This document shows positions 46,088 through 55,022 of a stretch of 64,000 bases of DNA, in pieces. The notes below the pieces were generated by a model. That model made no database searches, was not told the DNA's origin, and was given only the letters and a program-made list of their open reading frames with translations. The translations under genes were made by a program, and so were the position numbers. The stretch lies in contig CM043946.1 in assembly GCA_014529385.2 (NCBI GenBank), positions 37,524,058-37,588,057 of the forward strand, written 5' to 3'. The DNA is from Adiantum capillus-veneris (taxonomy: Eukaryota > Streptophyta > Polypodiopsida > Polypodiales > Pteridaceae). The stretch's first letter is position 1. Each line of letters begins with the position of its first letter.

Positions 46088-48419
46088 TCAATAGACTAAA
46101 CCAAAATCTGTAGTGCCTTTCAAGTATTTCAACACACGCTTTGCAGCAGACCAATGCTTAAGAGAAGGACATGCAAGATGTTTTCCAAGATAATTAGCAG
46201 CAAACAGAATATCAGGATGAGTGTTCATGCCAACAAACTGAAGACATCCAATCAAGTTAGCATAAGGTTGATTTGTGACAAGTTGACTGCCATTGTCAGA
46301 ACTGTTCTTCGTAGAGCTCGCAAGACAAAGTGTGTTGGCTGAATGTGCAGATTCCATACCAAATTTTTGAATAGTATCTACAATAAACTTTGACTGTCGA
46401 AGGAATAAAATAACTTTTGTACGGTTTCGTTGGATTTGAATGCCAAGACACGAGTGAATCTCTCCAAGATCCACCATATCAAATGCAGAAGACAATAACT
46501 TTTTCACTTGCTGAAGAAATCCCAAATCATTGGAAACAAGGATGGTATCATCCACATAAAGAGCAAGAGATGAATCCTTTAGAGGTGAGAAAAAGATCAA
46601 ATTTTGTATACCAGGCTCGCGAAGCTTGTTTGAGACCATATAGTGCCTTATGGAGTTGAGCAACAAGGTCTTCTTTACCTGGAATAACAAACCCTTCTGG
46701 TTGTTCCATATAACTTTTCTCTTCCAAGTCACCATTAAGAAAAGCAGTTCGCACATCCATTTGATGAGCTTCTAAATCAAATTGAACAGCAAATGCGAAT
46801 AAAACTCGAACACTTGTAACGCGAACAACTGGTGAAAAAGTCCCTTGATAATCAACACTAGCTACTTGGGAGTAACCTTTTGCAACTAAACGTGCCTTGA
46901 ACTTGTCAAAAGATCCATCTGCTTTTACTTTTGTCTTATACACCCACTTACATTTAATATTTGTACGACCAGGAGATAATTTAGTTAGTATCCATGTACC
47001 TTTAGAGATAAGTGAATTGTACTCTGCTTCAATAGCCTGTTGCCATTGATCCTTTTGTGGTGAAGAGATAGCTTCATCATAAGTAATGGGATCTACGGAA
47101 GTAGAAAAAGCATTATGAGCAATATTGTCATCATAAACATGACATGAGCCATGTTCAAAATCAATAGGCAGATCAACAAAAATATCAATATCATCATTGG
47201 CAACATTCGGAATGGATGGTTGTGAAGAGAAAAGTTGCTCTATAGGAAGAGTTTCATCTTCTGAAAGAAATGGAAAAGCTTGAAGTAATGATTTAGTATC
47301 ATCAGAATCATCCATGGACCATGAGCCTCCCATAAGCTGTTCGTTAAAAGTAGCATCACGATTCACAATTACTTTCTTGGAGGAAGGGTCATAGAATTTG
47401 TAGCCTTTGGAAGTGTCAGAATATCCAATAAAAATAACTTTAAGACTAGGAGCATCAAGCTTTGTTCGTGTTTCTTTGGGAACATGAATATAAGCAATAC
47501 ATCCAAAGGTTCGAAAATGAGATACAAAAGGAATGTCACCTATCCATGCTGTGATGGGTATCTTACCAAAGGGTGCAGTAGTAGGAAGATGATTCTGAAT
47601 AAATACTGCTGTCAAAGTAGCTTCAACCCAAAAAACACGAGATAAGTCAGAATGAATCAACATACATCTTACAACATTGAGAATAGTGCGATTCTTTCGT
47701 TCAGCAACACCGTTCTGTTGAGGCAAATATGGAATAGTGTGTTCATGATGAATTCCACTATCAGCACAGTAACTCACAAACTCTCGAGAAACATATTCGC
47801 CTCCATTGTCACTATGAAGCTTTTTAAGGCGACGACCAGTTTGAAGTTCCGCAGCCTTGTGGAATTGTTTGAAAACAGTTAAGGCTTCAGATTTTTGTCT
47901 AAGTAGAAATACAGTCGTATACCTTGAGAAATCATCAATGAAAGTAATGAAGTAGAGATATTGTGATCTCGAAGAAGGTAGAGGTCCACATATATCAGTA
48001 TGAACAAGATCCAATATGTCATGAGAATGAGTTGTATTTGAAAGAGGAAAGGGTTTGCGATTGTGTTTCCCAAGAGCACAAAATTCACAAATTCCCATAT
48101 GAGGATGGGCTTTAAGATCCATGCCATGAATAAGATCACGACATTGAAGATCAAGGAGTTTTGAGAAATTAGCATGAACAAAACGGTGATGCCATACTTT
48201 GAAATCATGATCACCTGGAGCAGTGACAAGATTTTCTACAGCATCGTTGAGAGAGAGTTCAAACAAATTACCATTTTGAGGAGCAGTGGCTATAGTCTGT
48301 CCATCTTTCTCAATTCGGCATTTGGTATGATCAAATCCAACAAACAGACCAAGATCAACAAGTCTAGCAACTGAAAGAAGATTACGTTGAAGATCTGGTA
48401 CATGTAATACTCCTCGCAA
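46088..48419 (-). pseudogene. Copia integrase and reverse transcriptase, one frameshift
   Basis: Integrase: H-H...C-E-F-C zinc domain (H78/H82 and C111/C114 of the frame from 48419), then H-T-D-I-C-G (D142), H-S-D-N-G-G-E-Y (D204) and N-G-V-A-E-R-K-N-R (E240), exactly D-D-35-E. RT: W-x-x-A-I-x-x-E-Y...K-G-T-W, K-A-R-L-V-A-K-G-Y, M-D-V-R-T-A-F-L-N-G-D-L, Y-G-L-K-Q-A-S-R-A-W, then a frame change near 46575-46600 into a second frame with A-L-Y-V-D-D-T-I (46543-46566). A linker with low conservation joins integrase and RT. Catalytic residues are intact, but the frameshift and flanking stops prevent a full polyprotein. Confidence 0.88.
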
Positions 48420-48422
48420 AAC

Positions 48423-48986
48423 TCAAGTGGAAGAAGATAAGGTACCAAGATATAAGTCTCCAATACCCTTTACTTGACAAGTAGTATCATCAGCAAGATA
48501 AACAACACGTTGAACTGGCAGTGGATGATAGTTATGGAGCCACTTAGACTTATATGTCATATTTCCTATAGCACCAGAATCGACAATACAAAGTGATCCA
48601 TCGCGTACATGAAGTATTCTGTCTGGAGCAACTGAAAATAGGACGCAGCTTGTTTCTGGTACAATGTTGTTTCGATGTTCAGTAGCATATGCTCTATTTT
48701 GATCTGTGTTGAATCGACGCTTATAGCACATATGAGTGGGATGATCAGATCGTCCACAATATTCACAAGAAGAAGAAGAAGAGTCTCTAGATAAACGTGG
48801 TTGTTTTGTGGTAATATTGTGTTCTTCATCATATTGACGTGCCCAACAATCATCTTCAGTATGGCCATTTCTGTTGCAGTAAGAACATTGCTTATTAGGA
48901 AATTTGAGACGAGAGAAAATATTACCGCGATGGCCACCTCTGCGGTTTCCTCGTTGAAATGGACGCCTTCAAGCATAAAAAGCCCA
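48423..48986 (-). pseudogene. Copia zinc knuckles and aspartic protease
   Basis: In the gag frame after two stops (48987 and about 48970): Arg/Gly-rich linker, knuckle 1 C-S-Y-C-N-R-N-G-H-T-E-D-D-C and knuckle 2 C-E-Y-C-G-R-S-D-H-P-T-H-M-C, both perfect C-x2-C-x4-H-x4-C. Then I-V-D-S-G-A-I-G-N-M-T, the D-S-G-A-S-x-H-M-T protease active site with Asp, Ser and Gly kept. Stop TGA at 48423-48425 lies between protease and integrase in the same frame. Two knuckles in tandem are more than most copia gags carry. Confidence 0.85.
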
Positions 48987-49751
48987 TTACATCTGTTGTG
49001 ACTCAGTCTCCTCTTGTGAAATCATAGTTGTATCATGACTAGCATTACAACGTTCTTGACGTTGAGAGTATTCAATTAAAGACATGTAGGCTTGGTCGAA
49101 ATCAAGACCATCTTTATTAGAGAGAATAGTAACAATGTTATCATAAGAAGAGTCCTTCACTGTATCAAGAAGAAGTGTAATCAGTTGCTTTTGTGGAACA
49201 GGATCACCGGCAGCAACAAGTTGATTAATAATAGATTTGAAAAATTCAATATGTCCCGTGATGGCAATACCAACTTCATATTGTAACTTGTTAAGCAACC
49301 CTCTCAAATAAAGTATTTCTGTGACAGATTTCTTCTGAAAGTTTGCAATAAGGTACTTCCATACGTCGTGGGAAGTAGGCAGTTCATACATATCAAGCAA
49401 AAGGGAATCAGTAAGAGCAGAAAGAATATACCGACGAGCTGCTTTATCACGTCGTTGCCAATCCGTATAGGCAACATTCCAATCTTCAAATATAGGTCCT
49501 TCAGTGATAAGCACGTTATCATTATCCGTATCAACAGGCTGAGGCGGACAAACACGATTGCCAAGAACAACATCGGAGAGTTCATCGCCTTCAAGAATTA
49601 ACAACATCTTTGCTTTCCAACCTGGAAAACCTTGACCTTGGAAAGGAGGAACAGAACGCTGGCCAGAAGGAAAGCCGTTGACGAGAATATTCATAGCCAT
49701 ATCTTGTTGCGAGAAGACGTATAAGATAAGATCGCAGAATTTGCACACCAT
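48987..49751 (-). pseudogene. Copia gag (UBN2 family)
   Basis: Starts at ATG 49751 or, more likely for gag, M-A-M-N-I-L-V near 49700. F-Q-G-Q-G-F-P-G-W-K-A-K-M corresponds to the F-x-G-x-N-Y-x-x-W-x-x-x-M start. A later W-K-Y-L (S-H-D-V-W-K-Y-L) and L-R-G-L-L-N-K-L-Q-Y follow the usual W-x-x-L...L-x-x-x-L-x-x-L pattern. About 250 codons, uninterrupted until TAA at 48987. Confidence 0.82.
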
Positions 49752-50270
49752 ATATGGTGAAGGCTACAATTGAGAATGAGAGAGATATGAGGACTGCGTT
49801 CTGTCAATGATAAACGTAAGAAGGATGCTCAAGGAACGTCTATTGATGAAAGAGACGTCACCCAAAAAGGGCAGGGTAAAGGAGACGTTAATAATAAAAG
49901 AGTCCTCAAAATAGAGTGGCGTGAGACGCAAGATTGACGGCCACAATACGAATAGCAAAAAGCTAAATCTTCTCAAAAAAGTTAACGCTAAAATAAGAAA
50001 AACGATCGCGGACGCTTCACGAAGAAGTAGGACGAAGAAAGCTGCGTCAAGCTCAATTGCAGTAAAAACAACATAACTTTCTGCTGCGAACTCCGATTGA
50101 CGCAAACCTAGAACTCAAATCGAAGAGCTCGAGGAGACGAACAAGTTTTGGATGAAAAGTGGCATTGTGGTACGCTCCATTGCGCTTTTCCCATTTCTCC
50201 AAATTTTGAGCAGAACAACAAGAAAAATTGAGATGAAGTTCAGGGTGTCATCAACAAGAAAACGTAATCA
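49752..50270 (-). other. Presumed copia leader; no 5' LTR found
   Basis: About 500 bp between gag and the gypsy pol end. No TGTTGGAGC LTR start, no TGGTATCAGAGC primer site, and no recognisable protein (a 113-codon hydrophobic frame, 49764-50105, is unsupported). It could be leader, truncated LTR or filler from the junction. Confidence 0.4.
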
Positions 50271-50274
50271 ACGA

Positions 50275-52626
50275 TTATTTACATATAACCCTTTGTGGTG
50301 TAGCACCCTTTTGTTTAGGATGCTTCCACAAGTAACCATCCCTCAAAAAGTAACCATATGCTTTCCTGCGTATCCTCTTGAATTCATGTTCAGACCAATC
50401 ATCCTGTTTTGTTAGAGTACTCAAGTAGCTTCCAATAAGAAGCCAATCACCTTCATAAAGATCTTTCAAGAATAATTCAAGTGGATTAGTCATGTTGACA
50501 TTGTTACCTTTGACATGAGAGATGGAATAGAACTTTGTGCCTAAATCATCTCCCTCATCAATCATTTGTGACTCATCTTCATACCTTGCCCTTGATAGCA
50601 TATCTGCCACTGTATTGTCTTTACCTGCAATGTGCTTAAACTCGGGATTTAAGGACTTAATGTAGGCAATCCACCGCAACATAGCAATGTCTGGTGTTGA
50701 GCAGCTTGTAATCATCCCAAGAAGTGGTAGACAATCTGTTTCTACAACCACACATGCACCAATTAGGTACTCTTTTCCACTTTTCAAGGCTGTAACCATA
50801 CCCCATAACTCTCTCTTTATCTGTGGATAGTTTCTTTGGCGAGCACTTAGTACCTTTGCTCCAAATCTTACCACATACCTGTGTCCTTCTTTGTCATCTT
50901 GCCCTATTGCCCATCCAATCCCTGTAGGACTGGTATCTACTGTCACAATCACTGGCCTTTGACACTCATAGTCTACCTTTCTCAAAGTCGTTGCTGACTG
51001 GAGTAACTCCTTTAGCTTTTTCATGGATTTTACATGTGCTTCTGTCCATTTAAACTTTTGATTCTTTCTAAGCAGCTGATAAAGAGGATCAGCTACATGT
51101 GCATAATGTGGAATCCAAATAACATAGAAGACACATGCTCCCAGAAACCTTCTAACCTCAGTGATGCTAGTGCATGTTTCTTTCATTCTTTGGATGGCAT
51201 CTACCTTTGATGGACAAGGTTTCCTACCATATGGCCCGCACATGTGCCCCACAATGAGCACTTCATTGACACCAAACATAGACTTTTTCCCTGACAATGT
51301 AAGATTCACTTCTTCCAACCTAGACAAAATTTTATCACAATCATTTATGTGATTTACCACAAACCTGCGACATCCCTTGAGATCCAAAGATTCATCTTTG
51401 TCACTTTCTTCACATCCTTTGATAGGCAAATCATCAATGAAAGGCATTGTGATTTGAGGAATAAAGTCACGTAAGACCTTATTCATCCCATTCATCATAT
51501 GTGCAACCGAGTTGGTTGCTCCCTGTGGCAAGGTACACATCCTTACCAAACCCAAAGGTGTCCTCATGGTTGTCAAGTCTCTGCTTTCGATTGCAAGCTG
51601 AAATTGATCATACCCTGAGTAGAGATCCCCCATTGAGTAGATTGCTCTCCCTGCAAACGCCTCTGCAAATTCATCCACAATTGGACCTGTACCTACATTT
51701 CTAATTGTCACCTTGTTCACTGGTTGCATATCTTGGATGAAGCGTAGAGAACCATTCTTCTTTGGAACTGTGAACCACCTGTTTGAGTATGGAGCACAAG
51801 AAGGCTCCAAGATTCCCATTTTGATTTTCTCATTCAGTAGCTCTACTAACTTTGGCAAATGAGCCTTTGGAACCGGAATAGGCCGCAGATTCCAAGGCAC
51901 ATGAGGTATTGTGAAAATTACCATAGGAGCTACAATATAAGGATCAACACATCCTATCTCATGTGGCTCAAATGCAAAAGCCTTACCATGCTTTGAAAGC
52001 ATTTCTTTGAAGCACTTTGTCTCCTCCTGTGTTAGAAACTCCTTGCAACCAATCTGCAACTCTTGAAAAGACTCCTTTGTGAAGGTATGCCCGATCTTTT
52101 TAGGATTCCGCAAACTTGGTTGTAAAGAAGCCTGTTCAATCTTTTCCCTGTTGTTGGGTGGTAAGGGTGAAGCTACTGGTTTCACCTTCTTTGCTACACT
52201 CTTGTATTTAGTTTCAACATGGACTTCTGGGCCTACTGTTTGGCTTTCTTTAAAGGCTTCTATTACTTGATACATTTCCATAGAGCAAACTTCCACAACT
52301 TCATTTTCAAGATGCAAACTAGACCTCATTATAGCATCAAGCTCACCCATAGTATCTACAAAAGAAACTTGTTCACACAAACCCAAAACATTTTCAGTAG
52401 GCTCTAGCAACCCACTCTTTTTCATGCCTATTTGTACATTATGCACATATTGCCTCTCACATCTCTTCAAATCTTCAAGTTTTGTAAAACATACTGATCC
52501 ATTCTTTGTTACCAAGGAGCTCGTTGAAAATGCTTCACCTATTTTTGGATCAGGCGAGACCCTTTTTCTTTCTGTACCACTGCAATCCCGCTTTACAATG
52601 GTACTTGGCCAAAACCCATCATTTCT
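50275..52626 (-). CDS. Gypsy copy 1 pol: RT and RNase H, truncated before integrase
   Basis: The frame is open from upstream of the gag stop, has no ATG at its start and overlaps gag in the -1 frame. RT motifs (numbered from 52515): R-P-I-P-V-P-K near 211, N-R-W-F-T-V-P-K-K-N-G-S near 245, M-G-D-L-Y-S-G-Y-D-Q near 295 (catalytic Asp 297), T-L-P-Q-G-A-T-N-S near 328, and M-P-F-I-D-D-L near 357, the Y-x-D-D box in F-I-D-D form. RNase H follows: T-V-D-T-S-P-T-G-I-G-W near 508, K-R-E-L-W-G, E-T-D-C and D-N-T-V-A-D-M-L-S-R near 645, all catalytic acids present. The frame ends just after L-R-D-G-Y-L-W, the beginning of the integrase H-H-C-C region; integrase and chromodomain are missing. The copia element starts there. 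Otherwise intact. Confidence 0.88.
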   Translation of the reverse strand, partial: RNDGFWPSTIVKRDCSGTERKRVSPDPKIGEAFSTSSLVTKNGSVCFTKLEDLKRCERQYVHNVQIGMKKSGLLEPTENVLGLCEQVSFVDTMGELDAIMRSSLHLENEVVEVCSMEMYQVIEAFKESQTVGPEVHVETKYKSVAKKVKPVASPLPPNNREKIEQASLQPSLRNPKKIGHTFTKESFQELQIGCKEFLTQEETKCFKEMLSKHGKAFAFEPHEIGCVDPYIVAPMVIFTIPHVPWNLRPIPVPKAHLPKLVELLNEKIKMGILEPSCAPYSNRWFTVPKKNGSLRFIQDMQPVNKVTIRNVGTGPIVDEFAEAFAGRAIYSMGDLYSGYDQFQLAIESRDLTTMRTPLGLVRMCTLPQGATNSVAHMMNGMNKVLRDFIPQITMPFIDDLPIKGCEESDKDESLDLKGCRRFVVNHINDCDKILSRLEEVNLTLSGKKSMFGVNEVLIVGHMCGPYGRKPCPSKVDAIQRMKETCTSITEVRRFLGACVFYVIWIPHYAHVADPLYQLLRKNQKFKWTEAHVKSMKKLKELLQSATTLRKVDYECQRPVIVTVDTSPTGIGWAIGQDDKEGHRYVVRFGAKVLSARQRNYPQIKRELWGMVTALKSGKEYLIGACVVVETDCLPLLGMITSCSTPDIAMLRWIAYIKSLNPEFKHIAGKDNTVADMLSRARYEDESQMIDEGDDLGTKFYSISHVKGNNVNMTNPLELFLKDLYEGDWLLIGSYLSTLTKQDDWSEHEFKRIRRKAYGYFLRDGYLWKHPKQKGATPQRVICK

Positions 52627-54968
52627 TTATGATCATGAAACTCTTTGCTCACCTTTGGTAGAGGATGTTCTCTGAGGTTGTCACAATTTCTTTCATGGTT
52701 TACACAAACTGTGAGAAATTGGACAGCACGTTTACCATCTTTGCTACGTATCCTAGCATATGCTGAACCATCGTCCATTACCTTTGTTTCCATTCGAACT
52801 CCCACAATGTAGGGTTGTCCAAGGATGAGATGATATGAAGATGTATCCTGTACAAAGAAGTTTTGGTCAATCTTTACATCACCTATTGTTACCTTCACAC
52901 CTAGACATCCTGCATACAATTCACCGGATGAATTGTTTGCCACTTTTACCATCCAGCCATGATCTGTGTCCATCGGCCATTTGCACTTGTTGTAGAGACT
53001 CTTTGACATTATGTTTATTTCTGAACCATGGTCAATCAAGGAAACAAATGGCTCTTCAAGATCACCTACCTTGACCAAAGTTTCTGTAGTAGCCCTTGCC
53101 CAATGACTTCGTGAATAGTAACTCCTAGGAATATCTTCCACTTCTTCATCATCATTTGAGAAATGCACTTGCTTCACTCTCCCACTAGATTGGTAGCATC
53201 CTACCACAGCTCCATCATTCTCCTTATTTTGCAGTTTCATCCCTTGTGTCTTTGAGGTTTCCCCTTCAACTTGTGGACGAGAAACTTCAGCAAGGGTTTG
53301 CCTCTTTCTCTTGATGATGTCAATGATCTCCTCATGGAATTCACGCTTTGCAATGCCAAGAACTTCTCCCAGAGTAAACTCAATCTTGCTATTCAAGATC
53401 CTTTCCTCCAAGACTTTCTTTAAATCTGTAGCAACCTCAATATCAGATTGTAGTTTATAAGTTGGGCCTTTTGTCTTACCTTTCATTGGCTCTTTCTTCT
53501 TTCCTGTTGTAGACTCCTCCATGAGTACTTCAGGTGGAGATGCTCCTTGTGTTGAGGGTGTTTGAGAAGGCATTAAGTCGCTTCTTCCCCCACTTCTAGA
53601 AGCTCTTTTTGATGGTCCTTCATCAGCATTCTCACGTCTGCGCTTCTCTTCTACAATTGCCTCATTTTGTTGGCATTTTGTAATGTATGCATGCACTGAC
53701 AATGAGTCCACTGGATCATTCCATCCTGTTTCTAGACGTATGCAATCACCTGCTTCATGTAGAATCTCTTTTGTAAGCTTCCCCTTTGTAGCTAATTGCA
53801 TGACATTTGGCCAAATTTGACCATGATGGTCACTCACTTCTTCATCACAAAAATGTTCAATTTTTACTCCATAAGTAGCTGCCTCAACTGAAGAGGTGGC
53901 ATGCTTGGTTGCCATATCTTGAACTAAGGTTTGCATTCCCCCCTTCCCAAAGTTAGTTCTCAAGGGTAGACCTGTCTCTCTTAAGTGGATTTTACCATCC
54001 TTAAAAAAGACAACATCTTTTGACAAAGCATCACTAAAATCATCACAATCCCTTCTTACATGGTTTGTACTATCACACCAAATACATCTATTAACAAGCC
54101 CTTCTTTGGGCTGTTGTCTTTGCCTAGGAAGTGGCCCTGATGGTTGGCCTTTTTCTTCAAGCTTTGCAAACTTCACCTTCAAGTCACGCATTCCCTTCAC
54201 AAGCTCATCTAGCATGGACTCATCAAACTTAGGAGCGATAAAAGTAGGCTTTACCATTTTGTCAGAAGTTGAGGTGGAAGGACTTGTAGTGTTTACTACC
54301 ATCTTGTCCCTTCTTCTTTGTCGTTTGGCAAGCAGTGAGACAACACCTTCAACTTCATTCCAGTTGGTCTTTAGTCCTTGCTCAACATCTTTATCTTCAA
54401 GAAGAAGCTCCAAATTTTCTTGAAACTCTTTACCTGCAGCTTGTAAGAAAAGATCTGTCTTCTCTGCATCTAGTGTGGCCCTTTCTGTCCTAGTGAGTTG
54501 TGCATAGCGCCGCTCAAATTCCCTAAGTAGCTCTGTTATTGATAGTCCTTGCTTTGGCTTGACTACCCATTCTAAGAATGTCCTTTTGATCACTCTCTCA
54601 GAGTCCTCCATGAAATATTCCTCCTTTAAAGCTACTTTGAGTTCTTCCCAATTTCTCCCATGCCCATCTTTAATTGCCCTAACATGCTCCCTAATTTCTG
54701 GAGCAACAACTAGCTCAAAGCTTTGAATCATCTCACCTTCTGACACGCGATGCAGCTCCATCTCCTTCACATACTGGCGTAAGTACTTGGTTACATCTTT
54801 GCCATTGAACTGATCCATTCTGTTGACGACCGCTTGTATGGCCTTCGTTGCTGAAATCTCCCTTCTTTCAGTAGCATGTTGTTGTTGCATGAACATTGCA
54901 AATGCTTGAAACATTTGCATTGTTGCTGGGTCAAAATGCATACCCTGTTGCTCAACATGATCACCCAT
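52593..54968 (-). CDS. Gypsy copy 1 gag-protease, intact 791-aa frame
   Basis: ATG at 54968 (M-G-D-H-V-E); TAA at 52593-52595. Capsid-like N-terminal half, with F-M-E-D-S-E-R-V near 145 and R-E-F-E-R-R-Y near 180. Zinc knuckle C-I-W-C-D-S-T-N-H-V-R-R-D-C near 303 (C-x2-C-x4-H-x4-C). Basic low-complexity segment about 450-500. A conserved block L-Q-S-D-I-E...D-L-K-K-V-L-E-E-R-I-L-N-S-K...L-G-I-A-K-R-E-F-H about 520-570, which I associate with the DUF4100-type region of fungal and moss gypsy elements. Retropepsin S-L-I-D-H-G-S-E-I-N-I-M near 652 (Asp and Gly kept, His in the middle) and L-I-L-G-Q-P-Y near 718. Pol follows by -1 frameshift. Confidence 0.88.
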   Translation of the reverse strand: MGDHVEQQGMHFDPATMQMFQAFAMFMQQQHATERREISATKAIQAVVNRMDQFNGKDVTKYLRQYVKEMELHRVSEGEMIQSFELVVAPEIREHVRAIKDGHGRNWEELKVALKEEYFMEDSERVIKRTFLEWVVKPKQGLSITELLREFERRYAQLTRTERATLDAEKTDLFLQAAGKEFQENLELLLEDKDVEQGLKTNWNEVEGVVSLLAKRQRRRDKMVVNTTSPSTSTSDKMVKPTFIAPKFDESMLDELVKGMRDLKVKFAKLEEKGQPSGPLPRQRQQPKEGLVNRCIWCDSTNHVRRDCDDFSDALSKDVVFFKDGKIHLRETGLPLRTNFGKGGMQTLVQDMATKHATSSVEAATYGVKIEHFCDEEVSDHHGQIWPNVMQLATKGKLTKEILHEAGDCIRLETGWNDPVDSLSVHAYITKCQQNEAIVEEKRRRENADEGPSKRASRSGGRSDLMPSQTPSTQGASPPEVLMEESTTGKKKEPMKGKTKGPTYKLQSDIEVATDLKKVLEERILNSKIEFTLGEVLGIAKREFHEEIIDIIKRKRQTLAEVSRPQVEGETSKTQGMKLQNKENDGAVVGCYQSSGRVKQVHFSNDDEEVEDIPRSYYSRSHWARATTETLVKVGDLEEPFVSLIDHGSEINIMSKSLYNKCKWPMDTDHGWMVKVANNSSGELYAGCLGVKVTIGDVKIDQNFFVQDTSSYHLILGQPYIVGVRMETKVMDDGSAYARIRSKDGKRAVQFLTVCVNHERNCDNLREHPLPKVSKEFHDHKEMMGFGQVPL
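52611..52617 (-). promoter_or_regulatory. Putative -1 ribosomal frameshift heptamer (gypsy copy 1)
   Basis: The minus strand reads G-GGT-TTT in the gag frame (X-XXY-YYZ form), 15 nt before the gag TAA. The pol frame is exactly -1 and is already open here. The homologous site in copy 2 (62046-62052) keeps the same heptamer and spacing. Confidence 0.6.
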
Positions 54969-54989
54969 GGTTACCCACAAACTCTCACC

Positions 54990-55022
54990 CTAGCAGATTC
55001 GAATCGGGTTCACCAAAAATAT
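54990..55022 (-). other. Gypsy copy 1 LTR end and candidate primer binding site
   Basis: The minus strand TCTCGACA (55022-55029) is followed by TTTTTGGTGAACCC and GATTCGAATCTGC, then gag about 20 bp later. Copy 2 has TTGACA, TTTTTTTGGTGAACTCC at the same place. TGG opening a tRNA-complementary site fits, but I cannot name the tRNA. Confidence 0.5.

Larger units (their letters stand above)
45076..50270 (-). mobile_element. Ty1/copia retrotransposon, decayed (minus)
   Basis: Order on the minus strand: leader (49752-50270), gag (48987-49751), zinc knuckles and protease (48423-48986), integrase, RT, RNase H (45569-48419), PPT TGAGTGGGGG (45321-45330) and 3' LTR start TGTTGGAGCTATATATGGC at 45320. 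Integrase precedes RT, which defines copia. In-frame stops occur near 48987, 48970, 48423 and 46088, with a single frameshift near 46580. Most of the reading frame (frame shared from 49751 to 46600) is otherwise preserved, so decay is recent to moderate. No 5' LTR is seen; the right edge abuts the gypsy element. Confidence 0.88.

Noticed and set aside
48566-48976. 136-codon hydrophobic minus-strand frame
   Set aside because: It is a shadow of the copia zinc-knuckle and protease region, which reads clearly in another frame.
49764-50105. 113-codon hydrophobic minus-strand frame as a membrane or envelope-like protein
   Set aside because: It lies in the presumed copia leader upstream of gag, has no start context or recognisable motif, and a third open reading frame there is not expected.
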